64,000 nt of DNA, taken from contig CAMDJM010000002.1 in the NCBI GenBank assembly GCA_945900785.1, forward strand, positions 45,724 through 109,723, in the 5' to 3' direction. This DNA comes from Akkermansia muciniphila (GTDB lineage Bacteria; Verrucomicrobiota; Verrucomicrobiia; Verrucomicrobiales; V1-33). Below the pieces are notes generated by a model, which made no database searches, had not been told where the DNA came from, and saw only the letters and a list, made by a program, of their open reading frames with translations. Shown here piece after piece: positions 50,723-59,303 of the stretch; the stretch's first letter is position 1, and every line of letters starts with the position of its first letter. Position numbers and translations under genes: made by a program.

Positions 50723-51667
50723 ATGAAGCTGCCCACCCGCCACTTCCCCGCCGTTCTCCTGCTCGCCGCCGTCCTCCCCGCCCAAGCCGCCGTCAATTTC
50801 CGCACCCAGCTCTGGCCCATCTTCGCCAAAAACTGTGTGGATTGCCACCGCGCTCCCTACAAGGACCCTGCCGGGAAAGTCATCGAGCCCAAAGGCCGGC
50901 TCCGGCTCGATGGCGCGGGCCACATCATGAAAGGTGGCTCTGATGGCGACGCCGTGACCGCTGGCGATCCTGACAAAAGCTCCATCTACGCCCGCATCCT
51001 CCTCCCGCCGGACCACGAGGACGTCATGCCCCCCAAGGGGAAAGGCAAGCTCCTCTCCTTCGATGAAAGCGAACTGATCAAACAATGGATCATCGAAGGC
51101 GCCAACTTCGGCGACTGGGTCGGAGCTGCCGATGGCACCGGAGCCGTCGCCGTCAAAAAAGTCACCAAAGCCGTCGACCCCCTGGCCGCCGGAGCCGGCC
51201 CTGCCCCCGCCGCTGCCCAGGACGCCATCCGCAAGCTCGGTGCCCTCGTCACCCCGATCATGACCGATAGCCCCCTCCTGCGCGTCGAATGGATCTCCGG
51301 GGCCAGCGCCGTCAGCGACAAAGAAGTCGCCCAGCTCACCAGCATCGGCGGCAATATCGCGGAACTCGACCTCAGCGACACCAAAATCACCGACGAAGCC
51401 CTCGCCACCATCGGAAAATACCCCCGCCTCAATTGGCTCAACCTTGCCAACACCGCAGTCACCGACGCCGGCATCGCCCACCTCAAAGGCCTTACCCACC
51501 TCAGTTGGCTGAACCTCCACAGCACCAACGTCAGCGACTCCTCCCTCGCCATCCTCACCCCCCTGCGCAAACTCCGCCAGGTCTACCTCTGGAAAACCCG
51601 CGTCACCCCCGGCGAAGCCACCAAATTCGCCAAAACCATCCCGGACCTGAAAGTCACCCTGGATTAG
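50723..51667 (+). CDS. PSCyt1-type cytochrome c domain protein with C-terminal leucine-rich-repeat-like region
   Basis: FAKNCVDCHRAPYKDPAGKVIEPKGRLRLD...VMPPKGKGKLLSFDESELIKQWI; NIAELDLSDTKITDEALATIGKYPRLNWLNLANTAVTDAGIAHLKGLTHLSWLNLHSTNVSD. Confidence 0.88.
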   Translation: MKLPTRHFPAVLLLAAVLPAQAAVNFRTQLWPIFAKNCVDCHRAPYKDPAGKVIEPKGRLRLDGAGHIMKGGSDGDAVTAGDPDKSSIYARILLPPDHEDVMPPKGKGKLLSFDESELIKQWIIEGANFGDWVGAADGTGAVAVKKVTKAVDPLAAGAGPAPAAAQDAIRKLGALVTPIMTDSPLLRVEWISGASAVSDKEVAQLTSIGGNIAELDLSDTKITDEALATIGKYPRLNWLNLANTAVTDAGIAHLKGLTHLSWLNLHSTNVSDSSLAILTPLRKLRQVYLWKTRVTPGEATKFAKTIPDLKVTLD

Positions 51668-51670
51668 CCT

Positions 51671-51694
51671 AAGGGAGCCCGGGGCTCCGGCCCG
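51671..51694. repeat. Hairpin repeat copy 2 AAGGGAGCCCGGGGCTCCGGCCCG
   Basis: 4 nt after stop codon; see 50504-50527. Confidence 0.8.
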
Positions 51695-51839
51695 GCTGTC
51701 TCCAAAAAAGAACCCCCGCCCCCCGCGCCCTTTCCACCCCCGCCGAAAAGCCAAAAACCATTCGCCATCCGCCCATGCCGCCCTCGCCCTCCAAGCAAGC
51801 TCGGCGCGGGTCACCCGAATCAGAACTCCGCCGGGCATC

Positions 51840-51874
51840 CTTGAAAATCTGGATGTCACATCCGAATTTTCAAG
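51840..51874. promoter_or_regulatory. 35-bp palindrome CTTGAAAATCTGGATGT-C-ACATCCGAATTTTCAAG
   Basis: 15 of 17 bp paired around a central C. Confidence 0.75.
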
Positions 51875-51903
51875 ATACTTGACTCAACCAGAGCGCGTTT
51901 TCA

Positions 51904-51940
51904 CCTTGAATATTCGGATGTGATATTCGAATATTCAAGG
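51904..51940. promoter_or_regulatory. 37-bp palindrome CCTTGAATATTCG-N11-CGAATATTCAAGG abutting ATG 51941
   Basis: 13-bp perfect arms; shares CTTGAAWATTCGGATGT core with 51840-51874. Confidence 0.8.
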
Positions 51941-52580
51941 ATGAATCCCCCCCTTGTTGCCCGGGCTACTCTGCAAAACCGGCCCATGCAGGCTCTGGCC
52001 GGGAATCCGGTGACCGTGATGGTTGGGCCCCGGCAGTGTGGGAAATCGACCTTGGCCCGAACCACGATCCTTGGGGTCCAATGACAAATCCCTGCGTCAC
52101 TACTTGGATCTCCTCACGGGAGCCCAGGTCATCCGGCAGTTGCAGCCGTGGCACGAGAATCTGGGAAAACGCCAGGTAAAATCACCTAAAGTTTACCTTC
52201 GGGATAGCGGCCTGCTGCACTCGCTGCTGGATGTGGCGGGTTGGGATCCCTTGCTGGGCCATCCGAAATTGGGAGCGTCCTGGGAAAGCTTCGCCCTGGA
52301 ACAAATTCTACAGACCACACCCACCCGTCAGGCTTGGTTCTGGAGCACTCACAGCGGAGCGGAGTTGGATCTGCTGCTCTTCCTGAACGGGAAACGCATC
52401 GCCATTGAATTCAAAGCCGGTGCCTCACCCGTGATGACCAAATCCCTGCATGTCGCGCGGGCGGATCTCAAGCTGGACCACGCCTTCATCGTCCACCCCG
52501 GCGAACACCGCTATCCCGTAGCCCCGGGGGTGGACGCGATTCCCCTGCCGGAAATCCTGACGTTGCTCCCGGCCTTGTAG
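51941..52580 (+). pseudogene. AAA ATPase / DUF4143 fossil: N-terminal P-loop stub plus C-terminal DUF4143 domain in a different frame
   Basis: ATG 51941: MNPPLVARATLQNRPMQALAGNPVTVMVGPRQCGKSTLARTTILGVQ* ; then frame of ORF 52023..52580 ...KSPKVYLRDSGLLHSLLDV...LGASWESFALEQIL...AWFWSTHSGAELDLLLFLNGKRIAIEFKAG. Confidence 0.82.
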
Positions 52581-52811
52581 CCCCCGCAGGCCGGGTCAAG
52601 CAAGATCTCCGCCAGCGCCGTCATCCGCCCCAATTTGCGAAATCACACTCCAAGCCTCTGAAACTGAACGAAGACTGCTTCCACCCCGTGTATGGATCTT
52701 CCATGATGGCACGTAGTGGTGGCTGATTCCTCCTACCGGTGCTGGTTTTCCTGGCGCTGAAGTGGGGGGCTGCTTTGCTTTGCTGTTTTCCATCCACAAC
52801 ACCATATCAAC

Positions 52812-54392
52812 ATGAAAACCAACCGATCTGTCCCCTTTTCCCCGGTGCTGCTGGCTGCCGGAATCCTGACCAGTCTGCCGGCGGCGGCGGAGGTGCGCTT
52901 GCCGGGGCTATTTACGGATAACATGATGCTGCAGCGGGATCAGCCGGTGAGGGTGTGGGGCTGGGCGGAGGCAGATGAGGCGGTGAGTGCCACCCTGGCC
53001 GGAAAAACCAGCTCGGCCAAGGCGGACCGGAAGGGGCTTTGGTCCCTGGAACTGCCAGCGGTGGCGACCGGGGAGAATTTGGAGCTGACAGTGACGGGAC
53101 GGAATACGGTGACGCTGAAAAACATCATCATGGGCGATCTCTGGGTTTGCTCCGGCCAATCCAATATGGAGATGGAACTGGGCGGGTGCGTGGGGTTCCA
53201 GGAGGATCAGAAAGCGGCGAATCTGCCAAAAATCCGCCGGATCAAATTCAACCACACGCAGTCCGGCCAACCGGAAATGGTGCCGCCGGTGGCGACGCCG
53301 TGGCAGGTGTGCACGCCTGAGACGGTGGTGCATTTTTCAGCGGTGGGTTTTTACTTTGCACGGGAGATCGTGCAAAAAACCGGCGTGCCTATCGGAATCG
53401 TGGATAACAATTGGGGCGGCACCGCGATTGAGCCCTGGGTGCCCATGGAGGGGCTGGGTCAGGTGGCGGAGTTGAAGCCACAATTTGCTGCCAAGCAGGA
53501 GGCGATCAAAAACTACCGGGCGGCCCTGCCGGCTTCCCTGAGCACCGTTGAGGCATGGATTACGCAGACGCGCAAGGATCTCGCCGAGGGGACGCAGACC
53601 GGTCCGCCCCCGGCTTTTCCTGCCCAGCCGGATGGCGGGTGGAGCAGCATGTATAACGCCATGATCCATCCGGTGGTGAAATCCCATATCAAGGGTGCGC
53701 TGTGGTATCAGGGGGAATCCAATGGAGGCGAGGGAGAAAGTTATTACGACAAGATGCGCGCGCTGATCGGCGGCTGGCGGCAGCAGTGGGGTCAGGGGGA
53801 TTTTCCCTTCTATTTTGTCCAACTGGCCAATTTTCAGGCGGTTTCCGAAGATCCTGCCGGTGGCAATGGCTGGGCAAAACTGCGCGACGCCCAGACTAAA
53901 TCCCTATCGATTCCCAATACCGGGATGGCGGTGATCACGGATACCGTGCCGCTGGCAGAGCGGGATGATATCCATCCCCGGAACAAATACGACGTGGGCC
54001 TGCGTCTTTCGCGCTGGGCGCTGGCACGTGATTATGGGATGACGGACATGGAAGCGTCAGGACCCCTGTTCCAGAGCCAGAAGATCGAAGGCGGCCGGAT
54101 TCAGCTATCCTTCAGCCACAGCGGCAAGGGCCTGATGGTGGGGAAAAAAGAGGGCAGATCTCCTGCGGCGGAAAATGCCGGGGCGAAGCTCAAGGGTTTT
54201 GCCATCGCGGGGGCTGACCGGAAATGGGCCTGGGCTGAGGCGGTGATCGAGGGCAATACGGTGGCGGTGTCCTCCCCGGCGGTGAAGGAACCGGTGGCAG
54301 TGCGTTATGCCTGGCAGATGAATCCTGATGGCTCGAATCTCTACAACCGGGATGGATTGCCCGCCTCCCCCTTCCGCACGGACGGCTGGTGA
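52812..54392 (+). CDS. Sialate O-acetylesterase family protein
   Basis: RLPGLFTDNMMLQRDQPVRVWGWA, GDLWVCSGQSNMEMEL, IGIVDNNWGGTAIEPW, ALWYQGESNGGEGESYYDKMRALIGGWRQQWGQGDFPFYFVQLANF. Confidence 0.95.
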   Translation: MKTNRSVPFSPVLLAAGILTSLPAAAEVRLPGLFTDNMMLQRDQPVRVWGWAEADEAVSATLAGKTSSAKADRKGLWSLELPAVATGENLELTVTGRNTVTLKNIIMGDLWVCSGQSNMEMELGGCVGFQEDQKAANLPKIRRIKFNHTQSGQPEMVPPVATPWQVCTPETVVHFSAVGFYFAREIVQKTGVPIGIVDNNWGGTAIEPWVPMEGLGQVAELKPQFAAKQEAIKNYRAALPASLSTVEAWITQTRKDLAEGTQTGPPPAFPAQPDGGWSSMYNAMIHPVVKSHIKGALWYQGESNGGEGESYYDKMRALIGGWRQQWGQGDFPFYFVQLANFQAVSEDPAGGNGWAKLRDAQTKSLSIPNTGMAVITDTVPLAERDDIHPRNKYDVGLRLSRWALARDYGMTDMEASGPLFQSQKIEGGRIQLSFSHSGKGLMVGKKEGRSPAAENAGAKLKGFAIAGADRKWAWAEAVIEGNTVAVSSPAVKEPVAVRYAWQMNPDGSNLYNRDGLPASPFRTDGW

Positions 54393-54435
54393 GGTAAAGC
54401 CAGTTCCACCCCACCCGCGCTCCATCTTCTGAACC

Positions 54436-55662
54436 ATGACTTTCCCCCGCCGCCCTTCCTTCACCGCCGCCCTGCTCCTCACCTGTGCTCTGCAGTTTCC
54501 GCTGAAACACCCTCTGCACGCCGAAACCGCCGAGCCGGCCATCACCCCGGACGTAATTTACGGTCGCAAGGCCGGCATGGCTCTGACTTACGATGTGATC
54601 AAACCCGCCCAGCCCAACGGCGCGGCGGTGCTCTTCATGGTCAGCGGCGGCTGGATCTCCACCTGGGCGGATCCGGCACCGCTGGTGGTCAAGGCCATGG
54701 CCGCCAAGGACGCAAATGCCTTTGGCATGTTGTTGGATCATGGATTCACCCTCCTGCTCGTCCGCCATGGCAGCAGCCCTTACTTCCGGGTGCCGGATGC
54801 CGTGGAGGATGTCCGCCGGGCGGTGCGCCATGTGCGGCTGAATGCTAAATCCATGGGCATCGATCCGGAGCGCCTCGGCGTCTTCGGCGGCAGCGCGGGC
54901 GGGCATCTTTCCCTCATGCTCGGCACGGCCAGCGATGCCGGGAACCCCGCCGCCAGCGATGCCTTGGAAAAAACCAGTGACCGCGTCGCCGCCGTGGTCG
55001 CCTATTTCCCGCCCACCGAACTCTCCAATTACATCGGCGACAAACGGTTCCCCGCCTTGGATTTCCCGGCGGACAAATCGGACGCCGTCTCCCCCATCCG
55101 TCAGGTCACCGCAGACGATGCCCCCACCCTTCTCGTCCATGGCGGAAAGGACACCCTGGTCCCGATCAGTCATAGCCAGAACATGCTCGCGGCCTTCCAG
55201 AAAGCAGGCGTGCCGGTGAACTTGATTACCTTCCCAGAAGCGCAGCACGGCTTCGCCGGGGCCGATGAAAAAACCGCCAGCACCGCCCTGCTGGCTTGGT
55301 TTGAAAAATATCTGAAACCGGCCGCGCCGGTGGCTGAAGCGCCGCCGGTGGGCATCTGGGAAGCCAAGGCCACCCTGCCGGATGGCAGCCTCCGGCCCTC
55401 CGTGCTCACGGTAAGCGAAAAAGAGGGTCACCTCAGCGCACTCGCCGCCGGCGAGCTGGGCGAGCGGAAATTCGACCGCATCACCTGGGAAAAAGGCCAC
55501 CTTTTCATGGAACTGGACATGGAGCAGGACGGCCGCAGCGGCATTATCCGGGTCGAAGCTTCCAACACCGCCGCCGATCAATTGGCCGGCAAATGGTCCT
55601 TCATCAATGACGACGACAAGTCTGTCGCCAGCGGCGCATGGGAAGCCACGAAGCAGCCCTGA
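54436..55662 (+). CDS. Secreted alpha/beta hydrolase (esterase/lipase family)
   Basis: Signal peptide; IDPERLGVFGGSAGGHLSLMLGTASD (GxSxG), DDAPTLLVHGGKDTLVPISHSQNM, EAQHGF. Confidence 0.88.
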   Translation: MTFPRRPSFTAALLLTCALQFPLKHPLHAETAEPAITPDVIYGRKAGMALTYDVIKPAQPNGAAVLFMVSGGWISTWADPAPLVVKAMAAKDANAFGMLLDHGFTLLLVRHGSSPYFRVPDAVEDVRRAVRHVRLNAKSMGIDPERLGVFGGSAGGHLSLMLGTASDAGNPAASDALEKTSDRVAAVVAYFPPTELSNYIGDKRFPALDFPADKSDAVSPIRQVTADDAPTLLVHGGKDTLVPISHSQNMLAAFQKAGVPVNLITFPEAQHGFAGADEKTASTALLAWFEKYLKPAAPVAEAPPVGIWEAKATLPDGSLRPSVLTVSEKEGHLSALAAGELGERKFDRITWEKGHLFMELDMEQDGRSGIIRVEASNTAADQLAGKWSFINDDDKSVASGAWEATKQP

Positions 55663-55766
55663 AGTCGGGCTGCCTCGCCACGCCCAGCGCCGGCTCGCTG
55701 ACCTCATCGCCGGCCTGGAGTCCCGGACCAGGGCCGCCCGCCCCGCCCAGCTGGCTTACTCCGGGT

Positions 55767-58280
55767 TCAAAATCCAGCTGCATTCTCCCATGCCCAGACG
55801 CCGCCTAGGGTTGGTTTCTGAGTTTTGTGGTCCCAGACGATCGGATGCCAGCCAAACTGACCCGCCTTGGTGATGATTAAGGCCCGGCCATATTGGGGGT
55901 GTTCAGCGAGGACTTTGTCGTGTTGCTTTTCCTGCTCCCAGCGGTCTTTGGGGTCGGCCAGTAATATGCCATTTTCCTTGGAGCGGCCATGCACTTTGAT
56001 CACAAAGTCAGGGTAAAACCGGGCACCGGTGGGGAGGATCAGGTTGACGCTGTAGGGTTTCATCCGCTCGTTACGGTGCCACCAGTCGATGACACTCGCC
56101 GGGGCTTTGTCCAGGTCCTCCGCGAAGGCTTTTTCCCACAGGTTCATGCCGGGAGGATAAATTCCGTAAATGTTCCTCGGGGACTGGGTTACAGTGGATT
56201 CGAATTCGAAGGCTTCCGGCAAATCCGCCGCAAAAGCCACGGTGGCATGTTGGCCGATGGCTTTTTTCTGGGCTTCCTTGAGCAGGCCAGGACGTGCGAC
56301 CAGCATGCTGTTCAAGAGTTGCGACACCTGGGCTGGTGCCGTCAATTGAGTGAGCCCCTTGGATTCCAAAACTTGTTTCAGGCGGGCCAGTAATAGTGCC
56401 CGCAGGTCCTTCGGATGGAACAGGGTATTGGCGCACAGCACGTCAAAAGCCCGGCGGGCCACCTCCGCCACTGACAGATCGGCCTTGGTAAACTTCAGCA
56501 TCAACTGGCCAGTGAAAACTTCCAAAGTCCGTTGCGTGACTTGGACGGAGGAAACCATTCCAGTTATGAGAGTTTCACTTTCCACAAAAAAGTGCTTGGC
56601 ACAATCCTCATCCAGCGTCTCCACCTCCTCCGGGATAGTCATCATCTGAAAGCGCCGGGGCACTCCGGGTTTCAGGGCATAGCGGTGTTTGTTTCCAGGC
56701 TTCAGCATTCCCTCTTTCCCCACGCCGGTGATGGCTTCGATTAAACCGGGAGGAGGGCCAGGGTTCTCTGGTGGCATGGGTTCCGGCGGCAATGTCCCGC
56801 CATCCAAGTCCAGTTCTCCGGGTTCCCAGTGATCAGGGCGGCCACTTCCGGCACCGCTTGGAGAATTCCCGGCGCTCTCTTTTCCAGCGGGCGGTCCCCC
56901 GCCGGTTGGTCCCCAGGAAGTAATGGGGAAAAGCTGGGTTTCCCCGCCTTTGCCCAGCAGTTGCAGGCCATTCACCCCACCGACACACATCACGGCCACG
57001 GTGGGGGACGTCTTGTCCATTTCCGTCTTCATGGCGTTCATCCGCACGCCTGCGGCTTGCAGACCGGATTGGCCATCCGGGTTGGCCAGCAGCACATAGC
57101 CATAGTTCAGCGCCTCCGGCACGGTTTTGCTTTGGAGCCGGCGGTGCACCCGCAGGATCCGGCCCAGCAATTGCACGCCGAAGTCCTCATCCTTCGCTGC
57201 CCGCGTGCTCACCAAGGTAAATGCCCGGGGCGCATCGAATCCCAGCGCCACCGCCATTTTGAAAATCAGCACTTCCACCTTTTCGTTATTGGCCAGGCCC
57301 ATCAGGCCAGCGTCCGGCTCTTCCGCCGTGTGGGTGGCGATGGCTTCCTCCCGGTAGCCACACTGAAGCAATTTCTCCTTCGCCCGCGCGACACTATCTT
57401 TCTTTTTTGAGTCCACCTGCACCATCAGGAGCGGAGTCAGGGAAATACCGGCTTCCTTCAGCTTTTCCTTCAAATCCGCCTGGATGCCCGCCGCGCAACG
57501 CAGGCAGGTCATTTCCAGATCCACCAGACCTTCGCTCGCTGGATCGGGAACAAAGCTGATGCACTTCACCCCGGCTTTGACCAGCCCGGCATCCACCGCA
57601 TCCGTCCGGCTCACTGCGATGCGGTGCACCTTCGCAATGCCACAGGCTTCCTTCCATTTGGTGATGTCCTTGTCATCCGGGGTGGCCGTGATCAGCACGG
57701 TGTATTCCGGGGCCAGCACCTCCTTGTAGAAGGCGGTGGCCTGGCTCTGCCCCTGGAAGCTGTGGTGGGCTTCATCCACCACGATACCGATCCGCAGCCC
57801 CATCTTCCGCAACCCAGCCACCAGAGTATCCGTCCCCGGGGCTTGCTCGCTGTCCTGCCGGGCTTTCCGTTGCTCTTTGGACTTTACCGCAACGGTCTGC
57901 CAGGTCGTCACAAAGACATCGCCCGCCCGGCTGCCGGAAATCTGCCGATCCTGCGCCAGGTCCCGCACATTCAGTCCTGCGCATTGTTCCTTCAAAAATG
58001 AAACCGTCTGCCCGGTGACTCCCCTGAAAGGCGCAAACCAAAACCACACCACCGGTTCCTTTTGGGAAAAAGCCTCCAGGAGATGCGCTGCAATCAGCGT
58101 CTTGCCGCTCCCGGTGGGTGCCTCCAGGAGCAGGCAACCCTGATGCGAGGAAACCGCCTGCCGTTCCGCCGCTCCGGCTCCGGCCGCCAGGGCATCATAT
58201 TGCTGGCGGGCATAGTCCATGTGGTAGCGGCCATTGGCCACTGCTTGTTCCTGATAGCGTTTCAGCGTCTTGATCTTCAT
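55767..58280 (-). CDS. DEAD/DEAH helicase-nuclease, type III restriction (Res)-like
   Basis: LLLEAPTGSGKTLIAAHLLE Walker A, VDEAHHSFQG, LITATPDD, C-terminal YPDFVIKVHGRSKENGILLADPKD (PD-(D/E)xK-like). Confidence 0.85.
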   Translation of the reverse strand: MKIKTLKRYQEQAVANGRYHMDYARQQYDALAAGAGAAERQAVSSHQGCLLLEAPTGSGKTLIAAHLLEAFSQKEPVVWFWFAPFRGVTGQTVSFLKEQCAGLNVRDLAQDRQISGSRAGDVFVTTWQTVAVKSKEQRKARQDSEQAPGTDTLVAGLRKMGLRIGIVVDEAHHSFQGQSQATAFYKEVLAPEYTVLITATPDDKDITKWKEACGIAKVHRIAVSRTDAVDAGLVKAGVKCISFVPDPASEGLVDLEMTCLRCAAGIQADLKEKLKEAGISLTPLLMVQVDSKKKDSVARAKEKLLQCGYREEAIATHTAEEPDAGLMGLANNEKVEVLIFKMAVALGFDAPRAFTLVSTRAAKDEDFGVQLLGRILRVHRRLQSKTVPEALNYGYVLLANPDGQSGLQAAGVRMNAMKTEMDKTSPTVAVMCVGGVNGLQLLGKGGETQLFPITSWGPTGGGPPAGKESAGNSPSGAGSGRPDHWEPGELDLDGGTLPPEPMPPENPGPPPGLIEAITGVGKEGMLKPGNKHRYALKPGVPRRFQMMTIPEEVETLDEDCAKHFFVESETLITGMVSSVQVTQRTLEVFTGQLMLKFTKADLSVAEVARRAFDVLCANTLFHPKDLRALLLARLKQVLESKGLTQLTAPAQVSQLLNSMLVARPGLLKEAQKKAIGQHATVAFAADLPEAFEFESTVTQSPRNIYGIYPPGMNLWEKAFAEDLDKAPASVIDWWHRNERMKPYSVNLILPTGARFYPDFVIKVHGRSKENGILLADPKDRWEQEKQHDKVLAEHPQYGRALIITKAGQFGWHPIVWDHKTQKPTLGGVWAWENAAGF

Positions 58281-58294
58281 GGCTGGGGGACAGT

Positions 58295-59299
58295 TTAAAA
58301 AAGTTTCGCCTCAGGGTGGAAATGACAGGGGGGGAACCCGTGCGGCAGTTCCGTGATGATCACATCCACCGGCACCAGGATCCCGTTTTCCCCCACGATG
58401 ACATTGGCCGGATGCACATCCCACACCCCAAACCGGCCGATGCGCCAGGAGGTGGAATCTTCATAACCGATTCCCTTCCACTTCATTTGCACCAGGCCCA
58501 GGGCCTTCATCCCCTCTTGGATCTCCTCCATCGTGGCCCGGCGGCCACGCACATGAGGTTGTGAGGTCACGATGCGCCAGCCGCCCTTGCCTTCCCGCCA
58601 CAGGCCGAGCAGTTGGATGTCGTCCTGAAAAAGTTCGTTTTGCCGCGTCAATCGTTCAAGATATTCCTGCGGTAACGCATTCAGCAACAACGGCCTGCCG
58701 TCCTCCCAATACACGGTGTAGCCAGCCAGGCCCGGCTTGGTATATTTGATCCAGCGTTCCGTTTCCGCCTGGTAAACCACATCATGTTCCCGGCCACCTG
58801 CGGCGTTGGGGCCGGGCGACTCCACGATCATCCTCTGGGCATCGCACCAACGGCGGAGTTGGCTCCATTGGCGCTCCGGCTCTTCCCAATCATCTTCATC
58901 GGCGTCCCCATCAAAAGTGCCATCTGGGTATAGGCCTCCGCTGAGGTAGTTCTGTGCCCCGGCAAGCGTGCCTCCCGCAGGGCCTGTTTCTGTTGGTCCG
59001 TCATAGCGTGCACTTTGTCCTGAAATCATCTCCTCCGCAAGCTCCTCCTCGTCGAATATCACATCCTCCCCGATGTCTTCCTCCGGCATCCCGCTCAGGT
59101 CCAGTAGCTCCATCTCCACCGGCCCCAGCTGCATCTCTGCCTGGCTCCGCGCCCGGCTGAGGATACTGCAATGCCGCGAGCCCCAGGCCAGCTTCTCCTG
59201 GTTCAGCAGGGACGCCTCGAACGGCAGGTCCGGGCTGTTCCACAGCATCCCGTCCCACAGGAGGCGCTTTCCCTGCGCGTTCGTGAAGACAATGTCCAT
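58295..59299 (-). CDS. Putative polyvalent-type protein-kinase-like protein between mod and res
   Basis: HDVVYQAETERWIKYTKPGLAGYTV...YLERLTRQNELFQDDIQLLGL...GWRIVTSQPHVRGRRATMEEIQEGMKALG...FGVWDVHPANVIVGENGILVPVDVI; catalytic-loop-like DVHPAN and VD. Confidence 0.6.
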   Translation of the reverse strand: MDIVFTNAQGKRLLWDGMLWNSPDLPFEASLLNQEKLAWGSRHCSILSRARSQAEMQLGPVEMELLDLSGMPEEDIGEDVIFDEEELAEEMISGQSARYDGPTETGPAGGTLAGAQNYLSGGLYPDGTFDGDADEDDWEEPERQWSQLRRWCDAQRMIVESPGPNAAGGREHDVVYQAETERWIKYTKPGLAGYTVYWEDGRPLLLNALPQEYLERLTRQNELFQDDIQLLGLWREGKGGWRIVTSQPHVRGRRATMEEIQEGMKALGLVQMKWKGIGYEDSTSWRIGRFGVWDVHPANVIVGENGILVPVDVIITELPHGFPPCHFHPEAKLF

Positions 59300-59303
59300 C
59301 CTG

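Noticed and set aside
50654-51859. 401-aa minus-strand ORF
   Set aside because: Antisense to the cytochrome/LRR gene; its C-terminus KMGKWENGEMGKWGNGK is just translated C/T repeat
54190-55707. 505-aa minus-strand ORF
   Set aside because: Antisense to the alpha/beta hydrolase and the sialate O-acetylesterase end; no motifs
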